Shown: positions 52,684 through 61,735, counted from the first letter of the stretch. The stretch is DNA of 64,000 nt from Streptomyces sp. NBC_01264 (GCF_026340675.1 NZ_JAPEOX010000002.1:2108001-2172000); one strand, 5' to 3'. Numbers and translations: made by a program. Notes: generated from the sequence alone by a model not told the origin.

Positions 52684-53399
52684 CCCGCGGCGGCGGCCTC
52701 ACGCTCACCGAGGCCCTGCGCCGGAGCAAGGCCACCCGGCTCGCCCACTTCACCCCCGCCCGCAGCTTCCCGCACATCCTGCGCGACGGGGCGATCCGCA
52801 GCAGCAAGGACCTCGCCGAGCGGGCACCCGGTCAGTTCACCCCCACCGATCGCCGGCGGTTCGACAACCAGCCCGACAAGGTCTGCTGCACCTTCCAGTT
52901 CCCCAACAGCTACTACCTCGCGCAGGCCCGGAACAAGTCCGACCACCAGAACTACCCGGACTGGATCTGCCTGTTCCTGGACGCGGAACTGGCCCTGCGC
53001 GAAGGCACTCTGTTCGCGCCCTGCAACGCGGCGACGCAGAGCGGCGCCCGGCTGCGGCCGGGCCCGGACGCCCTGCTGGAACTGTTCGCCGCCACGAGCG
53101 GCACCTGGCCGCGCGGAGCCGGCCATCTCGAAGGGGCGGCCACCAACTTGCAGGCGGAGGTCCTCGTACCGGGTCCCATCGAGTTGAGGCACGTACTGGC
53201 CGTCGCCATGCCCAGCCATGAGGCGGTGGCCAACGAGCTGACGCGGCTGAGAGTCCTCAACGTGGAAGTACCTCCCTTGACCTGGCTCGTGGAGCCGGTG
53301 CTGTTTGATAGGAACGAACTGAGCGACCGCGTGCGCAAGGGACCTCCCCTCACCGAGTCCGCTTGGGTACCGCCGCAGAGTGATGGGGGGAACCGGTGA
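52680..53399 (+). CDS. DarT-like (DUF4433) ADP-ribosyltransferase
   Basis: A 239-residue protein from GTG 52680. The family's opening LAHFTPARSFPHILRDGAIR (H23) is followed by basic residues in FTPTDRRRFDN. Near the C-terminus the catalytic-loop signature NLQAEVLVPGPIEL places the likely catalytic Glu at residue 160. DarT enzymes transfer ADP-ribose from NAD+ to thymidine in single-stranded DNA and act as toxins or in phage defence. It is coupled by GTGA overlaps to a helicase upstream and an ADP-ribosylglycohydrolase downstream, where a macrodomain DarG would normally be. Confidence 0.72.
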   Translation: MTRGGGLTLTEALRRSKATRLAHFTPARSFPHILRDGAIRSSKDLAERAPGQFTPTDRRRFDNQPDKVCCTFQFPNSYYLAQARNKSDHQNYPDWICLFLDAELALREGTLFAPCNAATQSGARLRPGPDALLELFAATSGTWPRGAGHLEGAATNLQAEVLVPGPIELRHVLAVAMPSHEAVANELTRLRVLNVEVPPLTWLVEPVLFDRNELSDRVRKGPPLTESAWVPPQSDGGNR

Positions 53400-55123
53400 C
53401 CGCACAGAGGCCGCCAGACCTGTTGGACCGGACCCGCGGCCTGCTGTTCGGGGCGGCCGTCGGCGACGCCTTGGGCTGGCCGCAGGAACAGCGCAGCGCC
53501 ATCGTCGGAGGGCAGGCCTCGCGCAGCACCACCCCCGGTCTCGGCTTCCGCCCCTGGGTGCGCTGGGCCGGCGGGCAGTACACCCGCTACCGGGACCCGG
53601 TCGGCGCGGGCGAGTACAGCGACGACACCCAGCTGCTGCTCGCCACGGCGCGCGCCTGCCTCCACGGAGACGACTGGTTGAGCCGGCTCACCGAGGTCGA
53701 GCTCCCCGCGTGGCCGCTCTACCAGCGAGGCGGTGGCCGGGCGGTGCTCAGCGCATGCCGCAGCTGGCAGGCGGGAACCCCGCCCTGGCACGGCCAGCGC
53801 GCGAAGGTCGGCGCCTACTTCAACGCCGGGGCGAATGGCGTGGCCATGAGGATCGCGCCCCACGCCGTCCACACTCTGGCCGACGACTCCCCCGAGCGGC
53901 TGATCTCGCGCGTGGTCGCCGACGGGGTACTGACCCACGGGCATCCGCGCGCCCTGCTCGGCGCGGTGGTCTATGCCCTGGCAGCCCGGCACACGCTCCG
54001 ACGGGAGGGCGCCGGCGAGTACGGGGACGTCGTACTCGCCGTGGCCGGCATGGCGCAGTGGCGCGATCCCGCGCTCGCACACGCCGCCCTCCCCGAAGGC
54101 TGGTCGGCCGCCTTCACGGACGCGACCGGCGCTTCGTTCGCCACCACGTGGACGGAGACCGCTCGGGAAATGGACGAGCTGCTCGCCACGGCGCGGGCAT
54201 CGCTGGCACGGGCCGGCCTCGCCGACGACGCGCAGACCCTCGCGGCACTCGGCTGCTTCGACGCGAAGCGCAACGGTGCGGGAACCGTCTCCGCGGCCGC
54301 CGCCTGCTACCTGGCGGCGCGTGCCTCCGTACGCCCGTCCACAGGTCTGCTCAGGGCAGCGTTCCTCGACCGCGCCGACACCGACACGCTCGCCTCGATG
54401 ACCGCCGCGCTGCTCGGCGCGCTGCACGGCACGGACTGGATCGCACCGCTCCTGCGCGAGGTCCAGGACGAGGCCTGCCTCGCGCGGACGGCAGCCGCGC
54501 TGGTCGAACCGCCCCGCGCGGCGGACGCGGCCGAGAAGACGCCGGAGGTTCAGCGGGCCCACTGGCTGGCCTCCCTTGCGGAGAAGGGGAGCACGGAGCG
54601 GTTCGTCGACGGCCGCGCCGTGGCGCAGGTACGGCACTACGGTCTGGACAGCAAGAGCCAGGACGTCACGCGCTTCGTCCTGACCCTGGACGACGGTCAG
54701 ACGCTGCACGTGGACCGCGCGGTGAAGCGCGGAGGGTCCCCGGCCCCGGTGCGGGAGGAGCCGCCCGGTGCACCGGCCCCGGCCGTGACCCGCATGGTGA
54801 TCCACGTGCGCGATCTCGCGGAGACCCGCAAGTTCTACGGCGAGGTGCTCGGGCTTGCGGTGCAAGGAAGCGGGCCCGCCCTCTATGTGACGCCCTGGCT
54901 CGCGCTGCTGGAGACGTCCGGCCCGCTGGACACGCCGACGGCGGGTCCGTTGCAGTTCACCGTGCAGACCTCGGACCCGGCACGCATCACAGCCATGGTG
55001 AAGCAGCACAACGTGCGGGTCACCCCGCCGGGCCCCCGCGACGTCCCCGGTTCCCTCCGGGTGATCGACCCGGACGGGCACGAGGTCCTGGTGTGGCCGG
55101 TGGAAGGGCGTCCCGCGGCATAG
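53396..55123 (+). CDS. ADP-ribosylglycohydrolase fused to a VOC/glyoxalase-like domain
   Basis: A 575-residue protein from GTG 53396. Residues ~8-440 are an ARH/DraG-type hydrolase: GLLFGAAVGDALGWP near the N-terminus, the metal-binding SDDTQ (D76-D77-T78), and the second metal site DTDT (D328/D330) in RADTDTLASMTAALLGALHG. Residues ~455-570 form a VOC domain (MVIHVRDLAETRKFYGEVLG; DPDGHEVLVWP). ARH enzymes remove ADP-ribose from protein or nucleic acid; here it is the likely antidote to the coupled DarT-like toxin. The VOC fusion is unusual; VOC domains in antitoxic settings often bind small ligands. Confidence 0.8.
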   Translation: MTAQRPPDLLDRTRGLLFGAAVGDALGWPQEQRSAIVGGQASRSTTPGLGFRPWVRWAGGQYTRYRDPVGAGEYSDDTQLLLATARACLHGDDWLSRLTEVELPAWPLYQRGGGRAVLSACRSWQAGTPPWHGQRAKVGAYFNAGANGVAMRIAPHAVHTLADDSPERLISRVVADGVLTHGHPRALLGAVVYALAARHTLRREGAGEYGDVVLAVAGMAQWRDPALAHAALPEGWSAAFTDATGASFATTWTETAREMDELLATARASLARAGLADDAQTLAALGCFDAKRNGAGTVSAAAACYLAARASVRPSTGLLRAAFLDRADTDTLASMTAALLGALHGTDWIAPLLREVQDEACLARTAAALVEPPRAADAAEKTPEVQRAHWLASLAEKGSTERFVDGRAVAQVRHYGLDSKSQDVTRFVLTLDDGQTLHVDRAVKRGGSPAPVREEPPGAPAPAVTRMVIHVRDLAETRKFYGEVLGLAVQGSGPALYVTPWLALLETSGPLDTPTAGPLQFTVQTSDPARITAMVKQHNVRVTPPGPRDVPGSLRVIDPDGHEVLVWPVEGRPAA

Positions 55124-55148
55124 CGGGACCGATGGGAGTCCTCCGGCC

Positions 55149-55790
55149 TCAGCTCGGGTAGTTGGTGCGCCAGGGCTCGTAGTACGGGTTGTCCTCGCAG
55201 CGGTCCATGATCTCCACCTTCTTCACCGTGTCCACCGGGCAGACGGCCACGATGAAGGAGCGGGCGATGCCGCCCGGGAAGGCCACCTCGACCTGGGAGG
55301 CGTACTTGTGGGTGTCGCCGATGGTCTGGTTGACGTCCACGCCGCCCGGGGCGTCGATGTAGTAGTTCCAGCCGCTCTTCCAGGACTTGTAGAGGTCGTG
55401 GTTGTACGTGGTGGAGACGTACGGGGAGGGCTGGTTGACCAGGACGTAACTCTCGATGTCGTACTGGCCGTTCACGGTGTCCCTGGGCAGGAAGCCCTCC
55501 TCGAAGACCACCGACGGCGGGCGGCCGTCCGAGCGGTAGAGCTGCTTGCAGTTGATCCGCCAGGACGGGGAGGGAGTGATGCGCTGCACCTCGACGCGTT
55601 CGTCGGCGGCGGCGAAGAGGTGGTTCTGGACCCGGGGGCAGGAGTTCGCGGGAGCCGCCGCGGCCGCGTGGAGCGATCCGGGGGCGGAGGCGGGGGCCGA
55701 CGCGGCGGCGGAGGCCGGGGGCAGCAGGGCGGCGGCGAGGGCGGTCGCGAGCACGGTGGCGCGACGGCGCAGGGCGCGGAGGGTGATCAT
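55149..55790 (-). CDS. Secreted Scabin/pierisin-type ADP-ribosyltransferase
   Basis: A 213-residue protein with an N-terminal signal peptide (LRRRATVLATALAAALLPPA). The mature part has the R-S-E layout of the pierisin/Scabin group: Arg in LYRSDGRPP, the S-T-T step in SPYVSTTYN, the W-N-Y-Y-I-D-A-P-G-G segment with DVN, and the Q-x-E catalytic loop in YASQVEVAFPGGI. Streptomyces relatives (ScARP, Scabin) ADP-ribosylate guanine in DNA and nucleosides. Paired Cys suggest disulfides. It converges on the glycohydrolase gene, 25 bp from its end. The start is ATG 55790; GTG 55799 is possible. Confidence 0.75.
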   Translation of the reverse strand: MITLRALRRRATVLATALAAALLPPASAAASAPASAPGSLHAAAAAPANSCPRVQNHLFAAADERVEVQRITPSPSWRINCKQLYRSDGRPPSVVFEEGFLPRDTVNGQYDIESYVLVNQPSPYVSTTYNHDLYKSWKSGWNYYIDAPGGVDVNQTIGDTHKYASQVEVAFPGGIARSFIVAVCPVDTVKKVEIMDRCEDNPYYEPWRTNYPS

Positions 55791-55991
55791 GGGCCCCACC
55801 CTGGTGTCTCCGCGCCGCCCCCGGGAGCATCCTCACTCGTTGGTGAGCGTGTCGAAGTCCCCCTCGATTTCCTTGAATCGGGAGGGAGTTGGTGGTGGAA
55901 CGATCCTGCGGGGAGCCGGGGCGCGCCAGGGGCCCCGGGTAGGCTCCTGCGCCGAGGCGGTTCCACGCCGCCTGATCTTGGGGGGTCATCT

Positions 55992-56652
55992 CGTGTTCGT
56001 CAAGGCGGTGCTTCCCGGGCCGGTCGAGGCGCGCGGTGCCTACGGCGACGTCCCCCTCCCCGCCGACCACGGCCAGTGGGCGGTCTGCTTCCAGACCCCG
56101 GCGGCCGCCGCCCCCGTCGCGGGCGGCACCTCCGTCGAGATCTCGCTCGTCGCACCCGGGATCCCCTGCCCGGCCGCGGCCGGCGCCTCCCTGCGTCCGC
56201 CCAAGGGTTCGAGCCCCGTCAGGACCCCGGTCCCCTCCGCGGACCCGGGCCATCCGAAGCCGAAACAGCCGAAGTCCGGCCCCACCCCGGCCCCCGGGCC
56301 AAAGGACGTCAGCTACCGCAACTGCGCCGAGGCCAGGGCCGCCGGCGCCGCCCCCATCCGGCGCGGCCAGCCCGGCTACGGCAGGTACCTCGACCGGGAC
56401 GACGACGGCATCGCCTGCGACACGTGGGCGACAAGGAGCCGGAGAGGGGCCCGCGCTGCGGCGATATTCGGCCTGATGCCCCGGCAGCCCTCGCCCCCGG
56501 CGGTCGGTCGCCCCCAGAATCGCCCTTTCGGCACAGTTCTGAGGGCGGGGCCATGGCATCAGCAGCGCGAGCACCACGGACGGGCACGAGCGAGCGTACG
56601 GAGATCCCCCGGCTGGAGGGCGCCCCGCTGTTCGGGTCGCTCGCCGACCTGA
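55992..56652 (+). pseudogene. Damaged PASTA/excalibur surface protein gene
   Basis: Begins at GTG 55992 with GGGGGG upstream, but enters directly into the second half of a PASTA-like domain (LPADHGQWAVCFQTPAAAAP, LVAPGIPCPA) without a signal peptide. A Pro/Lys linker leads to an excalibur calcium-binding domain (YRNCAEARAAGAAPIRRGQP, RDDDGIACD). Past that the frame runs on with non-domain sequence for about 75 codons, overlapping the P450 start by 100 nt. Loss of the signal and first domain, and probably a 3' frameshift, make it a likely pseudogene. Its W-x-V-C-F-Q domain is related to that in the 22222 gene. Confidence 0.6.
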
Positions 56653-57944
56653 AGTCGGACGCCCTCGGTACGTACCGGCGGGCGCAGCGACTGCACGGCG
56701 ACGTCGTGCGGATCACGGCCGGTCCGCCGGGGCTGCGCACCGAGCTGCACTGCGTGTTCTCGGCGGAGGGGGCGCAGCAGGTCCTGGCCTCGCAGGCGGC
56801 CAACTTCCGCAAGGACAACGCCCTCTACCAAGAGGTCCGCGAAGCCCTCGGCAACGGACTGCTCACCAGTCAGGACGAGGACTACCTGCGCCAGCGGCGG
56901 CTGGTGCAGCCGCTGTTCACCAAGCGCCGGGTGGACGGGTACGCGGACGCGGTGGCGACCGAGACCGCTTCCACCCTCGCCGCCTGGGAGGCGGCCGCGG
57001 ACGGGATCGTCGACGTCGCCGAGGAGATGATGACGCTCGCGCTGCGCGCCGTCGCCCGGATCCTCTTCGGGACGGACGTGGACGCCACCGCCGATGTCGT
57101 GGACCGGTCCTTTCCCGTCATCACCGCCTACGTGATGCGCCGCGGCTACTCCCCCGTCAACCTCCCCCGCGACTGGCCCACTCCGGGCAACAAGCGGGCG
57201 GCCGCCGCGATGGACGAGCTGTACGCGGTGTGCGACGGGATCATCGCCGAGCGCCGCCGCAGTGCGGGGGACGGCGAGGACCTGCTGTCGCTGCTGGCCG
57301 CCGCGAGCAGCGACGCCGACGGGGAGTTCGACGCCACCGAGCTGCGCGAGCAGGTCCTGATCTTCCTGCTCGCGGGGCACGAGACGACCGCCACCTCGCT
57401 CGCCTTCTCCCTCCACCTGCTGGCCCGCCATCCCGAGATCCAGGACCGGGCCCGCGCCGAGATCGCCGGGGCCCTGGGGGACCGTACGCCCGTGGCCGCC
57501 GACCTCGACCGGCTCCCGTACCTCACCCAGGTGCTCAAGGAGGCCATGCGGCTCTACCCGGCGGCCCCCGTCCTCGGCCGCCGCTCGGTGGCCGCGGCCG
57601 AGGTCGACGGGCACATCATCCCGGCCGGCGCCGATGTGATCGTGGCGCCCTGGGTGACCCACCGCCACCCCGACTACTGGCCGGACCCGGAGCGTTTCGA
57701 CCCCGACCGGTTCACCCCGGAGGCGGAGGCGGCCCGGCCGCGCTACGCCTGGCTGCCCTTCGGCGGCGGTCCGCGCGCCTGCATCGGGCAGCACTTCTCC
57801 ATGCTGGAGTCGGTGATCGCGCTGGCGATGCTGCTGCGGGCCTACGAGTTCGAGGCGGTGGACACCGAGGTCTCCGTCGTCGCCGGGATCACCCTGCGCA
57901 TCACAGGCCCGGCGCGCTGCCGGATCCGTCGGACGGGGGTCTGA
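56553..57944 (+). CDS. Cytochrome P450
   Basis: A 463-residue haem monooxygenase. The I-helix is LLAGHETTATSL, the ExxR is in LKEAMRLYPAAP, and the haem-binding loop FGGGPRACIGQHFS supplies the axial Cys. The layout resembles class CYP102/CYP4-like or CYP125-like bacterial forms more than the small CYP105 group. The start is ATG 56553, with GAGGGCGGGG upstream. No ferredoxin gene is next to it; the 57955 exporter converges on it. Substrate unknown. Confidence 0.92.
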   Translation: MASAARAPRTGTSERTEIPRLEGAPLFGSLADLKSDALGTYRRAQRLHGDVVRITAGPPGLRTELHCVFSAEGAQQVLASQAANFRKDNALYQEVREALGNGLLTSQDEDYLRQRRLVQPLFTKRRVDGYADAVATETASTLAAWEAAADGIVDVAEEMMTLALRAVARILFGTDVDATADVVDRSFPVITAYVMRRGYSPVNLPRDWPTPGNKRAAAAMDELYAVCDGIIAERRRSAGDGEDLLSLLAAASSDADGEFDATELREQVLIFLLAGHETTATSLAFSLHLLARHPEIQDRARAEIAGALGDRTPVAADLDRLPYLTQVLKEAMRLYPAAPVLGRRSVAAAEVDGHIIPAGADVIVAPWVTHRHPDYWPDPERFDPDRFTPEAEAARPRYAWLPFGGGPRACIGQHFSMLESVIALAMLLRAYEFEAVDTEVSVVAGITLRITGPARCRIRRTGV

Positions 57945-57954
57945 GAACCCGGGA

Positions 57955-59517
57955 TCAGGCCCCCGCCGCCGGTGCCTGGTTGCCCTGGAGGCGGGCCAGG
58001 TCCGAGGGCCGCACCTGGATGACGAAGAGCGCGATCAGCGCCGTGACCAGGGTGAACGCGGCTGCCGCCACGAAGGCGGCGCTGACGCCCGAGGTGAGGA
58101 CCTGATCGCTCCAGGGCTTCGGGTACTGCTTCGTCCTGGCGAAGAAAGCCTTCTGTTCGGGTGTGGCGGTGCGCAGGAAGGAGCCCACCTGGTCCTTGGC
58201 CTCGTTGCGGCTGGCCGTGCCGAAGACGGTCACCAGGATGGACAGGCCGAGCGAACCGCCCACCTGCTGCATCGCGTTCAGGAGTCCGGAGGCCGCGCCC
58301 GATTCCCGGTCGGGGACGTTCGAGAGGGCCATCAGGGTCAGGGACACGAACTGCATGCCCATGCCCGCGGCGAACAGCAGCATCGGTCCGAGGATGCTGC
58401 CCAGGTACGTCGAGTGGATGTCGGTCTGCGTGAGCCAGGCCAGGCCGGAGGCCGAGAACAGGGAGCCGGCCACCATGAAGGGCTTGGGCCCGAACTTCGG
58501 CAGTCCCTGGGAGGTGATGCCCGCGGTCACCGCGATCATCGCGCTGACCGGCAGGAAGGCGAGCCCGGCCCGCAGCGGGCTGAAGCCGAGCACGTTCTGT
58601 ACGAAGAGGGTCAGGAAGAAGAACATGCCGAAGATCGCGCAGGCGAAGAAGAGCATGATCGCGTACGTGCCGGCCCGATTGCGGTCGGCGAACATGTGCA
58701 GGGGGGTGATGGGCTGGGGCGAGCGCCGTTCGTTGACGACGAAGAGGCTCAGCAGGACCACGGCCGCCGCGAAGGACCCGAGCGTCAGCCCGTCCCGCCA
58801 GCCGTCCTGGGACGCGCGGATGAATCCGTAGACCAGGGCCACCATGCCGAGGGTGGAGAGCAGGGCGCCGGCGAGGTCGAAGTGGCCGGGCCGGCGGGGG
58901 GATTCGCGGATCGCCCTCGGGGCGACCAGGGCGATCAGCAGCGCGATCGGGACGTTGACGAAGAGCACCCAGCGCCAGTTGAGCCATTCCACGAGCAACC
59001 CGCCCGCCAGCAGCCCGATCGCGCCGCCGCCGGCCGAGACGCCGGCGAAGACGCCGAAGGCCCGGTTGCGTGCGGGGCCTTCGCGGAAGGTGGTGGTGAT
59101 CAGCGCGAGGGCGGTCGGGGAGGCGATGGCGCCGCCGACGCCCTGGAAGGCGCGGGCGCCCATCAACTGGCCCGCGTTCTGGGCGAATCCGCCCAGTAGC
59201 GAGGCCAGGCCGAAGAGCAGGACGCCGAAGATGAAGACGCGCCGCCGGCCGAGGATGTCACCGGCGCGTCCGCCGAGCAGCAGCAGCCCGCCGAAGGTGA
59301 GGGTGTAGGCGTTGACGACCCAGGACAGGCTCTCGGTGGAGAAGCCGAGTGCGGTCTGAATGTGCGGCAGCGCGATGTTCACGATGGTGATGTCGAGAAC
59401 GACCATGAGCTGGCACGAGGCGAGCACGAACAGAGCTAGTCCGTGACGGCCTTCGTTGCCCTGGACCTTGCCGTCGGTCCCGGTGCTGGTACTGCTCGGC
59501 GTAGCGTTCGGGTCCAC
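57955..59517 (-). CDS. MFS exporter, DHA2 (EmrB/QacA) family
   Basis: A 520-residue, 14-helix drug/H+ antiporter. Hallmarks are the first-helix LDITIVNIALPHIQTALG, motif A LGGRAGDILGRRRVF, and motif C-like GPARNRAFGVFAGVSAGGGA. The start is GTG 59517. The protein is probably an efflux pump for toxic compounds or metabolites. It is divergent from the S9 peptidase gene across an AT-rich, palindrome-bearing spacer. Confidence 0.9.
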   Translation of the reverse strand: MDPNATPSSTSTGTDGKVQGNEGRHGLALFVLASCQLMVVLDITIVNIALPHIQTALGFSTESLSWVVNAYTLTFGGLLLLGGRAGDILGRRRVFIFGVLLFGLASLLGGFAQNAGQLMGARAFQGVGGAIASPTALALITTTFREGPARNRAFGVFAGVSAGGGAIGLLAGGLLVEWLNWRWVLFVNVPIALLIALVAPRAIRESPRRPGHFDLAGALLSTLGMVALVYGFIRASQDGWRDGLTLGSFAAAVVLLSLFVVNERRSPQPITPLHMFADRNRAGTYAIMLFFACAIFGMFFFLTLFVQNVLGFSPLRAGLAFLPVSAMIAVTAGITSQGLPKFGPKPFMVAGSLFSASGLAWLTQTDIHSTYLGSILGPMLLFAAGMGMQFVSLTLMALSNVPDRESGAASGLLNAMQQVGGSLGLSILVTVFGTASRNEAKDQVGSFLRTATPEQKAFFARTKQYPKPWSDQVLTSGVSAAFVAAAAFTLVTALIALFVIQVRPSDLARLQGNQAPAAGA

Positions 59518-59570
59518 TTTTTCGACGCTAAACCTGTATCAGGGGTGTCACCACTCGAACGGCCTAGTCT

Positions 59571-59614
59571 ATGTGGCATATACCGTGTGATATATATCGT
59601 GTAGTATTTCACAT
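59571..59614. promoter_or_regulatory. AT-rich palindromic operator between MFS and S9 peptidase genes
   Basis: Nested inverted words ATGTG (59571-59575) / CACAT (59610-59614) and TGTGA (59586-59590) / TCACA (59609-59613) surround TATATAT, and CGTGT is repeated at 59584 and 59599. This is the most AT-rich stretch of the right flank and lies in the divergent promoter region. It probably contains the -10 boxes and a regulator site. Confidence 0.5.
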
Positions 59615-59628
59615 GGCACACTCATTCC

Positions 59629-61719
59629 ATGGATCGCATGGATGACTTCCTCAGGCTCTCCGCGAGCACAGCCCGGTTCACCTACGGCGCGCCCCGCGCC
59701 TTCTCCTTCGGCGACGAAGGCCGGCTCCTCTGGTTCCTCCGCTCCACCGGCCCCACCGATCCCTTCGACAGCCTCTGGGTCCTGGACACCGCCACCGGCG
59801 CCGAAACCCGGCTCGCCGACCCGCGCGAACTGTCCCCCGAGCCCGCGCCCCTCCCCGTCGTCGAGCGCCGGCTGCGCGAACGCTCGCGGCTCGTCGCCGC
59901 CGGGATCGGGTCGTACGCGCTCTCCGCCGACGGCCGCACCGCGGTGTTCGCGCTCTACGGCCGCCTGTACGAGGTCACCTGGGCAGCGGACTCCGCGGCG
60001 CCCGCGCAGCCCAAGGAACTCCCCACCGCCGGGCCCGTCTTCGACCCGCGCCCCGGCCCCGACGGCTCGCGCGTCGCCTACGTCACCGGCGACGCCCTGC
60101 ACACCGTCCCCGGCGGCCGGATCAGCCCCGACGACGGAGCCCGCTGGGGCGTCGCGGAGTTCGCCGCCGCAGAGGAACTCGACCGGCACCGGGGGTACTG
60201 GTGGTCCCCCGGCGGTGAGCGCCTGCTCGCCGCCCGCGTCGACGAATCCGCCCTCCAGCGCCGCTGGTTCGCCGACCCGGCGCACCCGGAGCTGCCGGCC
60301 GAGGACTTCGCGTACCCCGAGGCGGGCGGCCCCAACGCCGACGTGCGGCTCTGGGTGCTCGGACCGGGCCCGGACGCCGCCGTGCGGCTCGACTGGGACA
60401 CGGAGACCCACCCCTACTTCTCCGACGCGCAGTGGGACTCGCCCGCCGAGATCCTGCTCACCGTGCACGACCGGCTCCAGCGCAACGTCCTGCTGCTCTC
60501 GGCCGACCCCGACACCGGCCGCACCCGGGAGCTGTCGCGCACCACGCACCCCCAGTGGGTGGACCCCCTGCTCCCCGGCACTCCGGCGCGCCTGGCCGAC
60601 GGCCGGATGCTCACCTCGGCCGACACCCCCGGCGGGGCCGCCCGGGCGCTCGCGCTGGACGGCGTACTCCTCACCGGGGACGGGCTCCAGGTCCGCAGGG
60701 TGGCCGGCACCCACGGGAACCGCCTGCTGATCGAGGCCGGCCGGCGCGACCCCTCCGAGCAGCAGGTGCTCCTGCTGGACCCGGACACGGGCGAGCTGAC
60801 CCCGCTCGCGGACGGGCCCGGGGTGCACTCCGTCCTGGCGGCCTCCGCCGGGGCGCTGCTGCTGGGTTCCGCCGACGCCGACGGGATCCGGCGCGTCCTG
60901 CGGACCTCCGACGGGCGCGAGCTCACCCCCGTGGACCTCGCACAGCCGCTGCCGTACCGGGTGGTCCCGGTGCTGGAACGGGTCACCGAGCACGCGGTGC
61001 CCACCGCCCTGGTCCTGCCGCGCGGGCACGTCCCCGGCACCCGGCTGCCCGTCCTGATGGACAGCTACGGCGGCCCCGGCATGCAGGACGTCAGCGCCGA
61101 GCCGCGCCGCTGGCAGCACCGCCAGTGGTGGGCCGACCAGGGCTTCGCCGTGGTCACCGTCGACAACCGCGGCACCGCGTACGTCTCGCCGCGGCACACG
61201 CACGCCATGTACCGGGGCTTCTCCGAGGTCACCCTGGAGGACCAGGTCGCCGCCCTGCAGGCGCTCGGGGCGCGCCACGGGGACCTCGACCTGACCCGGG
61301 TGGGCATCCGCGGCTGGTCGTACGGCGGGTACCTCGCCGCGCTCGCGGTGCTGCGCCGCCCGGACGTCTTCCACGCGGCGGCGGCCGGGGCCGCGCCGAC
61401 CGACTTCCGGCAGTACGACACGGCGTACACCGAGCGGTACCTGGGTCTGCCCCAGGAACACCCGGAGGTGTACGAGCGCGACAGCCTGCTCGCCGACGCC
61501 GCGGGGCTCCGCCGGCCGCTGCTGCTGGTCACGGGTCTGGCCGACGACAACGTCCACCCCTCGCACACCCTGCGGCTCTCGCAGGCCCTGACCGACGCGG
61601 GCCGCCCGCACCAGCTCCTCGCACTGCCGGGCGTCACCCACATGACCCCGGGCGGGGCGCGGGAGAAGATCATGGCGCTGGAGCTGGAGTTCTTCCGCAA
61701 GGAACTGGGCCTCGCCTGA
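59629..61719 (+). CDS. S9-family (prolyl oligopeptidase / DPP-IV-like) peptidase
   Basis: A 696-residue protein. The N-terminal two thirds form a beta-propeller (DPP-IV N-type), and the C-terminal alpha/beta hydrolase carries the triad S564 (GWSYGGYL), D639 (GLADDNVHP) and H671 (GVTHMTPGG). The EE-type substrate-binding segment WGVAEFAAAEELDRHRGYWW matches the DPP-IV family. It cleaves dipeptides or small peptides, probably after Pro or Ala, in the cytoplasm because there is no signal peptide. There is no Shine-Dalgarno before ATG 59629 or 59638. The downstream Opp transporter on the other strand suggests a peptide-use neighbourhood. Confidence 0.9.
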   Translation: MDRMDDFLRLSASTARFTYGAPRAFSFGDEGRLLWFLRSTGPTDPFDSLWVLDTATGAETRLADPRELSPEPAPLPVVERRLRERSRLVAAGIGSYALSADGRTAVFALYGRLYEVTWAADSAAPAQPKELPTAGPVFDPRPGPDGSRVAYVTGDALHTVPGGRISPDDGARWGVAEFAAAEELDRHRGYWWSPGGERLLAARVDESALQRRWFADPAHPELPAEDFAYPEAGGPNADVRLWVLGPGPDAAVRLDWDTETHPYFSDAQWDSPAEILLTVHDRLQRNVLLLSADPDTGRTRELSRTTHPQWVDPLLPGTPARLADGRMLTSADTPGGAARALALDGVLLTGDGLQVRRVAGTHGNRLLIEAGRRDPSEQQVLLLDPDTGELTPLADGPGVHSVLAASAGALLLGSADADGIRRVLRTSDGRELTPVDLAQPLPYRVVPVLERVTEHAVPTALVLPRGHVPGTRLPVLMDSYGGPGMQDVSAEPRRWQHRQWWADQGFAVVTVDNRGTAYVSPRHTHAMYRGFSEVTLEDQVAALQALGARHGDLDLTRVGIRGWSYGGYLAALAVLRRPDVFHAAAAGAAPTDFRQYDTAYTERYLGLPQEHPEVYERDSLLADAAGLRRPLLLVTGLADDNVHPSHTLRLSQALTDAGRPHQLLALPGVTHMTPGGAREKIMALELEFFRKELGLA

Positions 61720-61735
61720 GCGGTGACGACGCGGA

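Noticed and set aside
53396..55123. DarG macrodomain antitoxin
   Set aside because: The motifs (SDDTQ, DTDT) are those of the ARH/DraG fold; no macrodomain pattern is seen.
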